A DNA stretch of 64,000 bases from Akkermansia muciniphila. GTDB taxonomy: Bacteria; Verrucomicrobiota; Verrucomicrobiia; Verrucomicrobiales; Akkermansiaceae. Below the pieces are notes generated by a model, which was not told the DNA's origin, searched no databases, and saw only the letters and a program-made list of their open reading frames with translations. The stretch spans positions 1 to 64,000 of the forward strand of contig CAMCUY010000004.1 in NCBI GenBank assembly GCA_945879075.1, written 5' to 3'. Positions 41,899-50,994 of the stretch are shown piece by piece (within the stretch, counting starts at the first letter, position 1; each line of letters begins with the position of its first letter). The translations under genes were made by a program, and so were the position numbers.

Positions 41899-43953
41899 TC
41901 AAGGCTCTTCGACGCCTTCCTCGATCACTTCGTCGTCGCGGACCGGGAGCGCGCGGATGGGGCGCGGGCTTTCCACCTCTTCCCCGCCCGCGTCGAGCGC
42001 CTCGACGGGAAGCGCCCTGAGCGGGCCTTCCACCGGAATTGCGGCGGGCGGCGTGGCATTGTCGGGATCATTCGGCAGCGCCTCGCCCGCAGGCACTGGC
42101 GCGCCTTCCGGCATGACGATCAAGGCCTTCTTCGGTGGTGCGATGTCGTCCTTGATGTCTTCCTCGATGCCCTCGAAAAACTTACGGACCATCGGTGCCG
42201 CCATCCGCCCGCCGGAGACGGTTTCGCCGGGGCGGCCTTCGTAGAGCACGGCGAACGAGTAGCGCGGATTGTCCTGTGGCACGAATCCGGCGAACCATGC
42301 GAGACGCTGTTGCTTGACGGGCGGCCCCCATTGGGCGGTTCCGGTTTTTCCGCAAAGAGTGGTGTAGCTGAGGGCCGCGCCGTGACCGGTGCCGCCAGAA
42401 CCATTGACGACGTCGCTCATACCCTGGCGGACGATTTCCACTGCCTTCTGATCCACCCCGAGCCAAGCTTTCCGCTCGGGAACCGCAGCCTGAATCACGC
42501 GGCCACGGGTGTCCTGCGTCTGGCGGATGAGCTGGAGCTTCGGCAAGGCCCCTCCGTTGGCGATGCCCGCCATCGCCTGCGCGACTTGCAGCGGCGAGGC
42601 GAGCAAACTCCCCTGGCCGATGGATAGATTCGCCGTGTCGCCGTTGAGAATCCGGCGCTTTTCATGTTTGAGCATCCACTCGTCGCTCGGGACCAGGCCG
42701 GGGCTTTCGCCGATGAGCGGCAGCCCGCTGCGCTCGCCGAAACCGAGGCGACGGGAGAGACCGAGGAAGGCGGACGGCCCCACGTCGATGCCAACCTGAT
42801 AGAACCAGGTGTTGCACGAGCGGGCGATCGCGCGCTTCACGTTGATCGAGCCCTCGGGGTTTTTATTCCAGTTGTTGAACGTCGCGTTGCCGATGTTGAG
42901 GGCGGCCGGGCAGTAAATTTCCGAGGTCTCCGTCACCTTGCCGTTGTTGAGCGCGGCGAGCGCGACGATGGGTTTGAAGGAGGAGGCCGGCGGATAGGCC
43001 GACTGGAACGCCCGGCCGAAAAGCGGCTGCGCCGGGTCCGCTTCGAGCGCTTTGAAATCGGTCTCGTTGATGCCGGGGATGAAATTGTTCAGGTCGAACG
43101 ACGGCCGCGAAGCCATCACCAGCACCTCGCCGGTGACCGCGTCGAGGACGACGAAGGCGCCGCGGCGGCAGCCTTTGAGCAGGGTTTCCTCGGCGAGTTT
43201 CTGCCACTTGAGATTGAGGGTGGTGACGAGGGTTCCGCCGGGGCGCGGGCGCTTGACCTGCTCTTCGAGCAGCTTGTTGCCGCTCTCGTCGAAGAGCAGC
43301 CGCTTCATGCCAGGCTCGCCGGTGAGCTGGGTGTTGAAAAGTTTTTCCAAGCCGGCGCGGCCTTCGGATTCCTCCCACAGCGGCTCGTTGAAATTGATCG
43401 GGCCGGTCGGCAGTTTCCCGACGCTGCCGGAGTAACCGATGATATGCGCCGCGAGCCCGCCCTCCGGATAGAAACGCCGGTAGAGCGGATGCAGGACCAG
43501 TCCGGACGTCAGTTTCGTCTCGATGTCGCGGGCTTCTTTCTCGCCGATCTGGCCGGTCACCAACAAGGGCAGCCAGCGGCGGTGGCGGTAGTGGTCGAAG
43601 ATTTCGTCGTCGGACTTCGGCACCTGGTTTTTGACGAGGAGCTGAAGCGAGTCGATCCGGGCGCGGGCCCAGTTGATGACGAAATCGCGGTCGGCGTTTT
43701 CAAACTGGCGGAACTGCAGGGCGACTTGATAGGCGACTTGGTTCTGGGCGATCGGAGCGCCGTCGCGGTCCACGATCTGGCCGCGCGGCGCGGGGATTTT
43801 CAGGGTGATGGCGCGGGCGTCCTTGCGGGTGCTGATGGCCCCGTCCGCAGCACCGCGGGCGGCGGGCTCCTCGGCCGGATTCTGGGCGCAAACCGGCATC
43901 GCCGCGAGACACAGGACCAGGGAAAGTCGAAAAAGGAACGAGGTGCTCACCAT
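41899..43953 (-). CDS. mrdA: Penicillin-binding protein 2-type transpeptidase
   Basis: The 684-residue protein has a signal-type N-terminal helix (FLFRLSLVLCLAAMPVCA) and a dimerisation domain (IPAPRGQIVDRDGAPIAQNQ). A transpeptidase domain follows with SxxK (Ser324 in PPASSFKP), SxN (Ser379 in RSCN) and KTG (CGKTGTAQWG). PBP2 cross-links peptidoglycan during elongation. The C-terminal tail is acidic, Pro-rich and long. No rodA or mreB genes are adjacent, which is unusual because they often form an operon. FtsI is the alternative, but the GYSGSVGKLP region and the spacing fit PBP2. Confidence 0.88.
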   Translation of the reverse strand: MVSTSFLFRLSLVLCLAAMPVCAQNPAEEPAARGAADGAISTRKDARAITLKIPAPRGQIVDRDGAPIAQNQVAYQVALQFRQFENADRDFVINWARARIDSLQLLVKNQVPKSDDEIFDHYRHRRWLPLLVTGQIGEKEARDIETKLTSGLVLHPLYRRFYPEGGLAAHIIGYSGSVGKLPTGPINFNEPLWEESEGRAGLEKLFNTQLTGEPGMKRLLFDESGNKLLEEQVKRPRPGGTLVTTLNLKWQKLAEETLLKGCRRGAFVVLDAVTGEVLVMASRPSFDLNNFIPGINETDFKALEADPAQPLFGRAFQSAYPPASSFKPIVALAALNNGKVTETSEIYCPAALNIGNATFNNWNKNPEGSINVKRAIARSCNTWFYQVGIDVGPSAFLGLSRRLGFGERSGLPLIGESPGLVPSDEWMLKHEKRRILNGDTANLSIGQGSLLASPLQVAQAMAGIANGGALPKLQLIRQTQDTRGRVIQAAVPERKAWLGVDQKAVEIVRQGMSDVVNGSGGTGHGAALSYTTLCGKTGTAQWGPPVKQQRLAWFAGFVPQDNPRYSFAVLYEGRPGETVSGGRMAAPMVRKFFEGIEEDIKDDIAPPKKALIVMPEGAPVPAGEALPNDPDNATPPAAIPVEGPLRALPVEALDAGGEEVESPRPIRALPVRDDEVIEEGVEEP

Positions 43954-44060
43954 GGGAATTTGCGGAGGCTAGGCGCGGATACCGATCAAGGCAACGCCCA
44001 ATCCCAAGCCGATCAGACACCCAAGGAGCCGCCGCTCTTGTCGGCAGCCGGACGGCGTGC

Positions 44061-45329
44061 ATGATGGCCGCAATGAGCGATTGGAATTTCATGGCGGTGA
44101 TCATTTTAGTGGGGCTTTTCATGCTTTGGAAACTCGAATTCGCCGCGATACTGCTGAACCTGAAGACGTTCCCGACGGCGGTGCCTAAGGTACTGGAAGG
44201 CCTGATGGATGACGAAAAACTCGACAAGGCGCGCGACTATCTTCGGGTGAACGCCCGCTTCGGAATCCTCCAGTCCACCGTCTCGCTGGTCGTTCTGCTA
44301 GTGTTCTGGACGTTGGGCGGCTTCGGATGGCTGGACGGTTTGGCGCGGTCGTTCACGACGTCGCCGGTGGCGGCGGGACTGGTTTTCCTGTCGCTGCTGA
44401 TGCTCGGCCAGAGCGTGATTTCACTGCCGTTTTCAGTGTATGACACCTTCGTGATCGAGCAGAAATTCGGCTTCAACCGCTCGACGCCCGCCACCTTCAT
44501 CATGGACCGGCTCAAAGGCCTGCTGCTCGGCGCTGTCATCGGCCTGCCGCTCGCGGCGGCGGTTCTGTGGATTTTCGGCAATGTCGAAAACGCCTGGCTG
44601 TGGGCTTGGGCGGTGGTGACGGGCTTCCAACTGATCCTCACCTACCTCGCGCCGTCGCTGATCATGCCGCTGTTCAACAAATTCACGCCGATGCCGGAGG
44701 GCGAGCTCAAGCATGAAATCGAAGCGCTCGGGGTGAAATGCGGGTTCCCCCTCACCGGCGTTTTCGTGATGGACGGCTCGAAGCGCTCAACCAAGGCGAA
44801 CGCGTTCTTCACCGGCCTCGGCAAGCGCAAGAAAATCGCGCTCTTCGACACGCTCGTCGAGAAGAGCAGCACGCCGGAATTGCTCGGCGTGCTCGCCCAT
44901 GAGATCGGCCATTTCCGCTGCGGCCATATCAAGCAGCGCCTCGCCGTGGGCATCCTCCAGACGGCGGTGATTTTCTATCTGCTCGGCCTCGCCACCGACC
45001 CGGACGGCCGGTTCGCCCGCCTGCTGTTCGACGCGTTCGGAGTGGGGGAAATCTCGCCGCACGTCGGGCTGGTGCTTTTCAGCATCCTGCTGGAGCCGGT
45101 GAGCAAGATCCTCGGCGTGCTCGCCAACGCCTGGTCGCGCCGCCACGAATTCGAGGCCGACGCCTACGCCGCCAAAGTCACCGGCAACGGCGCGGCGCTC
45201 GGCGAAGCCTTGAAAAAAATGACCAGCGACCACCTTTCCCACCCGTCCCCCGCCGCGCTGCGCGTCTGGCTCGACTATTCACACCCGCCGTTAGCCCGGC
45301 GCCTCGAAGCGCTGCGGAGCGCGAACTAA
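44061..45329 (+). CDS. M48-family membrane metallopeptidase (Ste24/CAAX prenyl protease-like)
   Basis: The 422-residue protein has several membrane helices in its first 210 residues, the zinc site HEIGH (280-284) and a later Glu in RRHEFEADAYAA. The overall layout (N-terminal helices, FGFNRSTPATFIMD, MPLFNKFTPMPEGEL) matches Ste24-like proteases of bacteria, not the shorter HtpX. It probably degrades or trims membrane proteins. Its stop overlaps the stop of the convergent LolD-like gene by 4 nt. Confidence 0.92.
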   Translation: MMAAMSDWNFMAVIILVGLFMLWKLEFAAILLNLKTFPTAVPKVLEGLMDDEKLDKARDYLRVNARFGILQSTVSLVVLLVFWTLGGFGWLDGLARSFTTSPVAAGLVFLSLLMLGQSVISLPFSVYDTFVIEQKFGFNRSTPATFIMDRLKGLLLGAVIGLPLAAAVLWIFGNVENAWLWAWAVVTGFQLILTYLAPSLIMPLFNKFTPMPEGELKHEIEALGVKCGFPLTGVFVMDGSKRSTKANAFFTGLGKRKKIALFDTLVEKSSTPELLGVLAHEIGHFRCGHIKQRLAVGILQTAVIFYLLGLATDPDGRFARLLFDAFGVGEISPHVGLVLFSILLEPVSKILGVLANAWSRRHEFEADAYAAKVTGNGAALGEALKKMTSDHLSHPSPAALRVWLDYSHPPLARRLEALRSAN

Positions 45330-46003
45330 ACCGCCGCCGAGTGGATCGCCCCGTCCTTGATGATGAGCGTGCGATCACCGATTTTCGCGAGATTCTGGTC
45401 GTGGGTGACCACGACGAGGGTGACGCCGTGCTCGGTCGCGAGGTCGAGCAGGATGGCCATGATTTCCGCGCTGTTGCGGGAGTCGAGATTGCCTGTCGGC
45501 TCGTCGGCGAAGAGGACTTTCGGCTCGTTGACGATGGCGCGGGCGATGGCGACACGCTGCTGCTCGCCGCCGGAAAGCTCGGCCGGGAGATGGTCCGTGC
45601 GGTCTGCTAGGCCGACTCGCGCCAGCGCCTTGAGCGCGAGCTCGGTGCTGTCTCTGCCGGAAATCGCGCCGGGCACGGCGACGTTTTCCAGCGCGGTGAG
45701 CTCCGGCAAAAGGTGGTAATTTTGGAAAACGTAGCCGATCCGCTGGTTGCGGAAGTTCGCCTGCGCGCGGCGGCCGAGGGCGTAAATGTCGGTGCCGTCG
45801 ATGTGGACGCGGCCCTTTTCCGGGTGCTCCAGCCCGGCGAGCGTGTAAAGCAGCGTCGTCTTTCCCGCACCGCTCGGCCCGCAGAGGAAAACCTTCTCCC
45901 CGCAATGGATTTGCAGATCAATCCCGTGCAGCACCTCGATGGATTTCCGCCCGATCCGGTAGCTGCGGTGGAGGTCTGTCGTTTGGATCATCACGTCGCT
46001 CAT
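45326..46003 (-). CDS. ABC transporter ATP-binding protein, LolD-like
   Basis: The 225-residue ATPase has Walker A GPSGAGKTT, the Q-loop region YVFQNYHLLPELTALENV, signature [19 protein letters not shown], Walker B VLFADEPTGNLDS and the H-loop VVTHDQNLAKI. The LolD group frees lipoproteins from the inner membrane together with LolC/LolE permeases. No permease gene is next to it, so its partner is unlinked. The LolD label is from family similarity only. Confidence 0.88.
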   Translation of the reverse strand: MSDVMIQTTDLHRSYRIGRKSIEVLHGIDLQIHCGEKVFLCGPSGAGKTTLLYTLAGLEHPEKGRVHIDGTDIYALGRRAQANFRNQRIGYVFQNYHLLPELTALENVAVPGAISGRDSTELALKALARVGLADRTDHLPAELSGGEQQRVAIARAIVNEPKVLFADEPTGNLDSRNSAEIMAILLDLATEHGVTLVVVTHDQNLAKIGDRTLIIKDGAIHSAAV

Positions 46004-46184
46004 GCCGCAGGTTGTGCCACCTACCGGGCCCGTGCAAGCGCCGCAACGTCATTCGGGCTGGCGTTTCGCCCGGAATTTCCCCACAGTCCGCGCTCTGGCG
46101 AAAAAAATCCTGATTTTTCATCAAAATCCGTGCGCGCGCGGCAAACTAGCTCTAAACATACTAAGTCTCAACCGACACGTGACC

Positions 46185-47045
46185 ATGGCCTACGACTCCG
46201 ACAGCAGCATGAAACTCTATTTGCGGGAAATCTCTAGGACCCCGCTTCTCACCGTCCAGGAGGAAAACGCCCTCGCCGAGCGGATCAAAGCTGGTGATGA
46301 CGAGGCCCGCACCCACATGATCAAGGCGAACCTCCGGCTGGTGGTGAAAATCGCCCACGACTATTCCGGCTACGGGCTTTCCCTGAGCGACCTCGTTTCC
46401 GAGGGCAATATCGGCCTGATGAACGCCGTCGAGCGCTTCGACCCGGAAAAAGGCGGCAAGCTCTCGACCTACGGCGCCTGGTGGATCAAGCAATCGATCA
46501 AGCGCGCGCTCGCCAACCAATCCAAAACGATCCGCCTGCCAATCCACATGGTCGACAAAATCGCCCGCATGCGCCGGATTTCCTCCAGTCTCGCCGAAGC
46601 CCTCGGCCGCGAGCCGACCGACGATGAACTCGCCTCCGAGCTCGGCCTGCCGCGCCAAAAAATCGCCATGCTCAAGCAAGCCGCGCAGCGCCCGGCCTCG
46701 CTCGACGCGCCGGTCAACGAAGGCGAAGCCACCGAATACGGCGAAATCATCAGCGACGAGTCCGCCTCCGACCCGCTTGAACTGCTCGCCGACAAGAATC
46801 TCCACGCCGAGATCGGCGGCCTCCTCTCCCTCCTCAACGAGCGCGAGCGGCGGATCATCGACGGGCGCTTCGGCCTCAACGGCCTCAAGCCGATGCTACT
46901 CGAAGACGTTGGCCGCGAGTTCGGCGTCTCCCGCGAGCGCATCCGGCAGTTGCAAAACTCGGCGCTGGCGAAGATGCGCAAGGCGCTCCTGAAAAAGGAC
47001 AAGCCCGCACCGCAGCCTTTCAATTCAGGAATGGCAGAGGCCTGA
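46185..47045 (+). CDS. RNA polymerase sigma-70 factor, RpoD/SigA-like
   Basis: The 286-residue sigma factor starts with region 1.2 (SSMKLYLREISRTPLLTVQEENALAERI). It has region 2 (LVSEGNIGLMNAVERFDPEKGGKLSTYGAWWIKQSIKRAL), region 3 and region 4 with the helix-turn-helix LLEDVGREFGVSRERIRQLQNSALAKMRKAL. Region 1.1 is missing, so this is either a compact primary sigma or a group 2 factor. Its promoter specificity would be sigma-70-like, in keeping with the TTGACA motifs seen here. I chose the ATG at 46185. Confidence 0.92.
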   Translation: MAYDSDSSMKLYLREISRTPLLTVQEENALAERIKAGDDEARTHMIKANLRLVVKIAHDYSGYGLSLSDLVSEGNIGLMNAVERFDPEKGGKLSTYGAWWIKQSIKRALANQSKTIRLPIHMVDKIARMRRISSSLAEALGREPTDDELASELGLPRQKIAMLKQAAQRPASLDAPVNEGEATEYGEIISDESASDPLELLADKNLHAEIGGLLSLLNERERRIIDGRFGLNGLKPMLLEDVGREFGVSRERIRQLQNSALAKMRKALLKKDKPAPQPFNSGMAEA

Positions 47046-47054
47046 GCCGAGTGC

Positions 47055-47075
47055 TCCCGGCTGAGACAGCCGGGA
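47055..47075 (+). terminator. Hairpin after the sigma factor gene
   Basis: TCCCGGCTG and CAGCCGGGA are perfect 9-bp arms with an AGA loop, starting 10 bp after the sigma factor stop. No T run follows. A stable hairpin in this place is likely to protect or end the transcript. Confidence 0.5.
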
Positions 47076-47091
47076 CATGTGGTTCATGGCG

Positions 47092-47673
47092 TTATTGTTG
47101 CGGCTGGATGCGGGTGATTTTCGAGCCTTGCAGGCCGAGCCCGCCCATCAGGCCGCGCTGATCGAAGAAGAAGGCATACATGTTCTTGTCGAGCGTGGTG
47201 GTGGTGAGAGAGGTGGCCACTCCCTTGTCCACGATGACCAGGCTCGGGCTGCTACCGATTTCCCAGCCACCGCTGCGGCTGACGCTCCGGTAGGCGGCGT
47301 CATTCATGAAAAATAGAGCGTACCCGAATTCCTGTACGCCCGCCTGCAACCCGTAGGACGCGGCGGTCGTCTGGTAGAAACCGCTGATCTCCCCGCTGTC
47401 CCGGATCATCGCGCCATTGCCGGCCTGGGCGCCGACGATGAGGCCGCCCTTAACGACGGATGGAAAAACCAGCACTCCCTTCGCTTGTTTGCCGATGGCT
47501 CTGGCCGCCGGGTTTTGCGCGTAGAGGGATTTCAGCGCGGCCCGGGAGTCATGGGAAATCTTCGAAGCGCTTGAGGTGGCCGAGTTCGTCCGGGTGATGG
47601 GGTCGGTGGTGCAGCTTGGAAGAGCGTTGATGGCGGCGGAGGCGATGCAGAGCGCGATAAGGCGGATGTTCAT
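47092..47673 (-). CDS. SYLF-domain (YSC84-like) lipoprotein
   Basis: The 193-residue protein starts with a lipoprotein-type signal (MNIRLIALCIASAAINALPSC). Its body has the SYLF lipid-binding pattern: AKGVLVFPSVVKGGLIVGAQAGNGAM, GFYQTTAASYGLQAGVQEFGYALFFM and SPSLVIVDKGVAT. SYLF proteins bind acidic lipids; the role in bacteria is not settled. It is convergent with the sigma factor gene. Confidence 0.88.
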   Translation of the reverse strand: MNIRLIALCIASAAINALPSCTTDPITRTNSATSSASKISHDSRAALKSLYAQNPAARAIGKQAKGVLVFPSVVKGGLIVGAQAGNGAMIRDSGEISGFYQTTAASYGLQAGVQEFGYALFFMNDAAYRSVSRSGGWEIGSSPSLVIVDKGVATSLTTTTLDKNMYAFFFDQRGLMGGLGLQGSKITRIQPQQ

Positions 47674-48132
47674 GAAGTTATAGTGTTAGTTATTCTTGTG
47701 ATGCAGGTGGAAAATGTGGCGGAGTTCCTCGAGGGCTTGCGGGCGCTCACAGGCGCGGTAGGGAGTGATTTTCATGATCGAGTTCCCTCCGCCAAATCCG
47801 AGAGAATCTCAGATACACCCAAAACAGCGGTTTTTCAAAATTTATTCAAACCCGATCCGCCGTCGGTGCACGACGCCATGCCTATCCGTAGCTTGCTATA
47901 CAACAACTCATTCGGTTGATTGAGAACCCTACGTCATGGTCACCCAACGCCGGCGGAAACGGGCCTGCCAGGGTAACCGTGGAGAGCGACGCGATCGCGC
48001 GGGATGGATCGACCGGCGAAATTTCCAGCGGCGAAATCGAAGTGGCAGGAATCCCCCGCTGGCATTGCTTGCTGAAATTCAGCGCTGGACGGCAGGGCGA
48101 ATCCCGCCGACAACCCGCCCAGCAAGCATCCC
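47674..48132. other. 459-bp intergenic region without a supported gene
   Basis: Short open frames occur here on both strands, but none has a recognisable domain or a good start. A more AT-rich stretch around 47810-47930 stands out from its surroundings and may hold promoters for the flanking genes. I see no structured RNA that I can name. Confidence 0.4.
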
Positions 48133-48378
48133 ATGAGCCTTCCCATTCTCTACATCAAACCCGGCTGCCCTTGGTGCGACGAAGCCGTCCATTATCTCAA
48201 CCGCAAAAACGTCCCCGTGAAAACGGTCGTCGTCTCCGGCAACCCCGAAGCGATGCGGGAAATGGTCGAACTCTCCGGCCAGAGCAAAGCCCCCACCATG
48301 GACTGGCACGGCGATGTCCTGGCAGACTTCGGTGTGGACGAGCTCATTCCGTTTCTCAAGAAACACGGCGTGGGCTGA
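48133..48378 (+). CDS. Glutaredoxin-like protein
   Basis: The 81-residue thioredoxin-fold protein has the active site CPWC (residues 12-15 in IKPGCPWCDEAV) and a downstream SKAPTMDW segment containing the cis-Pro region (here Ala-Pro-Thr). It lacks other domains. It should reduce disulfides or glutathione adducts in the cytoplasm. Hairpin element D starts 28 bp after its stop. Confidence 0.85.
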   Translation: MSLPILYIKPGCPWCDEAVHYLNRKNVPVKTVVVSGNPEAMREMVELSGQSKAPTMDWHGDVLADFGVDELIPFLKKHGVG

Positions 48379-48405
48379 TCCCGCCGACGCTCGCGGGCAG
48401 CGCCA

Positions 48406-48470
48406 AATAAGGGGCGTGGACATGCTGTCCACGTGCCGATGTGCTGCGAAAGCGCGGGGAGGATGCCCGT
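48406..48470 (+). repeat. Dispersed multi-hairpin element, copy D (left half only)
   Basis: AATAAGGGG, then hairpin CGTGGACA-tgc-TGTCCACG and TGCCGATG, match copy A closely in the same orientation and order, as does GCGAAAGC and the GCCCGT word near the end. The right-hand half with its second hairpin is missing, so this copy is truncated. It lies between the glutaredoxin gene and the U32 peptidase gene. Confidence 0.7.
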
Positions 48471-48521
48471 AGTGAAAAATCCCTCCTGTTTTTCAACTGC
48501 CATCCGTGATTCATTCCCGCC

Positions 48522-50993
48522 ATGCGACTGCCTGACACGACTCCCGAACTCCTCTCTCCCGCAGGAAACTGGGATTGCGCCCGCGCCGCCGTCGCCGCCG
48601 GAGCCGATGCCATCTATTTCGGCCTGCCGCGCTTCAACGCCCGCCTGCGCGCGGAAAACTTCATCGATGCGGATCTCGATGAGCTCATGGAATACCTCCA
48701 CCGCCACGGAGTGAAAGGCTTCGTGACGATGAACACGCTCATCTTCACCCGCGAAATGAAGGCCGCCGAGGAGCAGCTCCGCAAGATCGCCGCGGCCGGC
48801 GTGGACGCGCTCATCATCCAGGACCTCGGCCTCGCCAAGCTCGCCCGCGAGGTCGCGCCGAACGTCGAGCTCCACGCCTCGACCCAGATGACCATCACCT
48901 CGCCGGAGGGCCTCGCCTTCATCGAGACGCTCTTTCCGCTAGAACGCGCCGTCCTCGCCCGCGAGCTTTCCATCAGGGAAATCGAGCGTTTTCAGGCTTC
49001 CTCGGTGGAGACGAAAACTCCGCTGGAAGTCTTCGTCCACGGCGCGCTCTGCGTCGCCTATTCCGGCCAATGCCTCACCAGCGAGTCGCTCGGCCAGCGC
49101 AGCGCCAACCGCGGCGAATGCGCCCAAGCCTGCCGCATGCCCTATGAAATCGTGGTCGATGGCGAGACCCGCGAGCTCGGCGCGGTTCGTTATTTGCTCA
49201 GCCCGCAAGACCTCGCCGCCGTCGATCTCGTCCCCGACCTCGTCCGCGCCGGAATCAAATCCTTCAAGATCGAAGGCCGCCTCAAGTCGCCCGAATACGT
49301 CTCCGCGGTCACCCGGGTCTATCGGAAAGCGCTCGACGCCGCGATGACTGCAGCGGAATCCCCGATCACCCCGTCCGACCGCTACGAGCTGGAAATGACC
49401 TTTTCCCGCGGCCTCAGCACCGGCTGGTTCGCCGGCACCAACCACCCGTATCTCACCCACGGCAAATTCGGCAAAAAGCGCGGCCCGCTGCTAGGCACCA
49501 TCATCGACTGCGGTCCCGGCTGGATCCGCCTCGGCGAACTCACCGGCGTTCCCTTCACCGCCGGCGACGGCGTCGTCTTCGATGCCGGCGAAAACCGCGA
49601 CCTCGAACAAGGCGCGCGCATCTGGGTCATCGAGGGCGACCGCCTGATTTTCCACCTCAGCTACAGCGGCATCAACTTCGACCGCATCAAGCCAGGCCTG
49701 ACGCTCTACAAGACCTCCGACCCCAAGCTCGACTCCGAGCTCCGCCGCTTCTGGCAGAACTCCCGCCCCGCCGAGAAAAAGACGCCGCTCCACATTATTG
49801 TTAGAGGCAAGCCCGGCGAACCCATCACCGTTGCGGCGGCCTGTGATCGTCTGTCTTCATCCGCCTCCTCCACCCTCCTGCTTGAACCCGCCGCGAAACA
49901 CCCGCTTTCCAGCGAAAAACTCGTCGAGCAACTCGGCCGTCTCGGCGATTCCTCGTTCGAACTCGGCACCCTCGACAACCAGCTCGAAGGCGACTGCCAC
50001 GTCGCCGTTTCCGCCCTCAACCAACTCCGCCGCGCCTTGGTGAAGCAGTTGGAAACCGCCGCCGCGATCAAGCCAGAGCGGCCGAAAATCACCACCACCT
50101 ATCAAGACCTTCTTCCTTCGACGTCCGATGTTGGAAGTTCGACGTCCGATGTTCCTACATTGTCCGTCCTCTGCCGCACGCTCCACCAAGTCACCGCCGC
50201 CCTCGAATGCGGCGTGGAAACCCTCTACTGCGACTTCGAAGACCCGCGCCGCTACAAGGACGCCGTCACGCTCGTCCGGGCTGGGGATTCTCAAATCCAC
50301 CTCGCGACCCCGCGCATCCTCAAGCCCGGCGAGATGGGCTACCTCAAGCTCATCGAGAAAGCCGAACCCGACGGCCTGCTCCTCCGCAACCTCGGCGCGC
50401 TTCACTACTATCAGCATCGCTCCGACCTGAAAAAAATCGGCGACTTCTCGCTCAACGTCGCCAATCCGATCACCGCGAAACTCCTGATGGAAAATGCCGC
50501 GCTCGACCATCTCACCGTCTCCTACGACCTCAACATCGGCCAGGTGCTGGAGCTCCTCCACAGCGCGCCGCCCGAGTGGTTCGAGCTCACGCTGCACCAG
50601 CACATGCCGATGTTTCACATGGAGCACTGCGTTTTCTGCACCTTCCTCAGCAGCGGCACCACCTACAAGGATTGCGGCCGGCCGTGTGAAACCCACGTCG
50701 TCCATCTCCGCGACCGCGTCGGCCAGCTCCACCGCCTGCAGGCCGACGTCGGCTGCCGCAACACGCTTTTCAACGGTAAGGCGCAGACCGGAGCCCGCTA
50801 TTACGAGCACCTCCGCGCCACCGGACTCTCGCGTTTCCGCGTCGAGTTGCTGGACGAGGCCGAGGACGCCGCGAAAACCATCCGCGCCTATCAGGGGCTG
50901 CTCAGTGGCAAGTTGGACGCCTTCGACCTGCTCGACCAAGTGCAGGCCCTCGAAAAACTCGGCGTCACCGAAGGCACGCTGGCCGAGCATTGA
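48522..50993 (+). CDS. U32-family peptidase / RlhA-like 23S rRNA hydroxylation protein
   Basis: The 823-residue protein has the U32 core in its first 330 residues: PELLSPAGNWDCARAAVAAGADAIYFG, then GALCVAYSGQCLTSESLGQRSANRGECAQACRMPY and IKSFKIEGRLKSPEYV. A DUF3656-like middle part and a C-terminal Cys-rich block (MEHCVFCTFLSSGTTYKDCGRPC, plus a later VGCRNTLFN) follow. In E. coli the long U32 protein RlhA modifies C2501 of 23S rRNA; cysteines here could hold an Fe-S cluster. A short repetitive insertion (PSTSDVGSSTSDVP) in the linker at about residue 535 is encoded by a repeat unit related to that at 40922. Confidence 0.88.
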   Translation: MRLPDTTPELLSPAGNWDCARAAVAAGADAIYFGLPRFNARLRAENFIDADLDELMEYLHRHGVKGFVTMNTLIFTREMKAAEEQLRKIAAAGVDALIIQDLGLAKLAREVAPNVELHASTQMTITSPEGLAFIETLFPLERAVLARELSIREIERFQASSVETKTPLEVFVHGALCVAYSGQCLTSESLGQRSANRGECAQACRMPYEIVVDGETRELGAVRYLLSPQDLAAVDLVPDLVRAGIKSFKIEGRLKSPEYVSAVTRVYRKALDAAMTAAESPITPSDRYELEMTFSRGLSTGWFAGTNHPYLTHGKFGKKRGPLLGTIIDCGPGWIRLGELTGVPFTAGDGVVFDAGENRDLEQGARIWVIEGDRLIFHLSYSGINFDRIKPGLTLYKTSDPKLDSELRRFWQNSRPAEKKTPLHIIVRGKPGEPITVAAACDRLSSSASSTLLLEPAAKHPLSSEKLVEQLGRLGDSSFELGTLDNQLEGDCHVAVSALNQLRRALVKQLETAAAIKPERPKITTTYQDLLPSTSDVGSSTSDVPTLSVLCRTLHQVTAALECGVETLYCDFEDPRRYKDAVTLVRAGDSQIHLATPRILKPGEMGYLKLIEKAEPDGLLLRNLGALHYYQHRSDLKKIGDFSLNVANPITAKLLMENAALDHLTVSYDLNIGQVLELLHSAPPEWFELTLHQHMPMFHMEHCVFCTFLSSGTTYKDCGRPCETHVVHLRDRVGQLHRLQADVGCRNTLFNGKAQTGARYYEHLRATGLSRFRVELLDEAEDAAKTIRAYQGLLSGKLDAFDLLDQVQALEKLGVTEGTLAEH
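50120..50154 (+). repeat. GATGTTC-type repeat unit inside the U32 peptidase coding region
   Basis: These 35 bases match 40922-40956 at 29 of 35 positions. The unit stays in frame and encodes a Ser/Thr/Asp-rich linker in the protein, so the host gene tolerates it. Confidence 0.6.
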
Positions 50994-50994
50994 C

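Noticed and set aside
47683-47919. Plus-strand open frame of 78 codons between the SYLF lipoprotein and the glutaredoxin
   Set aside because: No domain, no ribosome-binding site that I could see, and it crosses the AT-rich promoter-like part.
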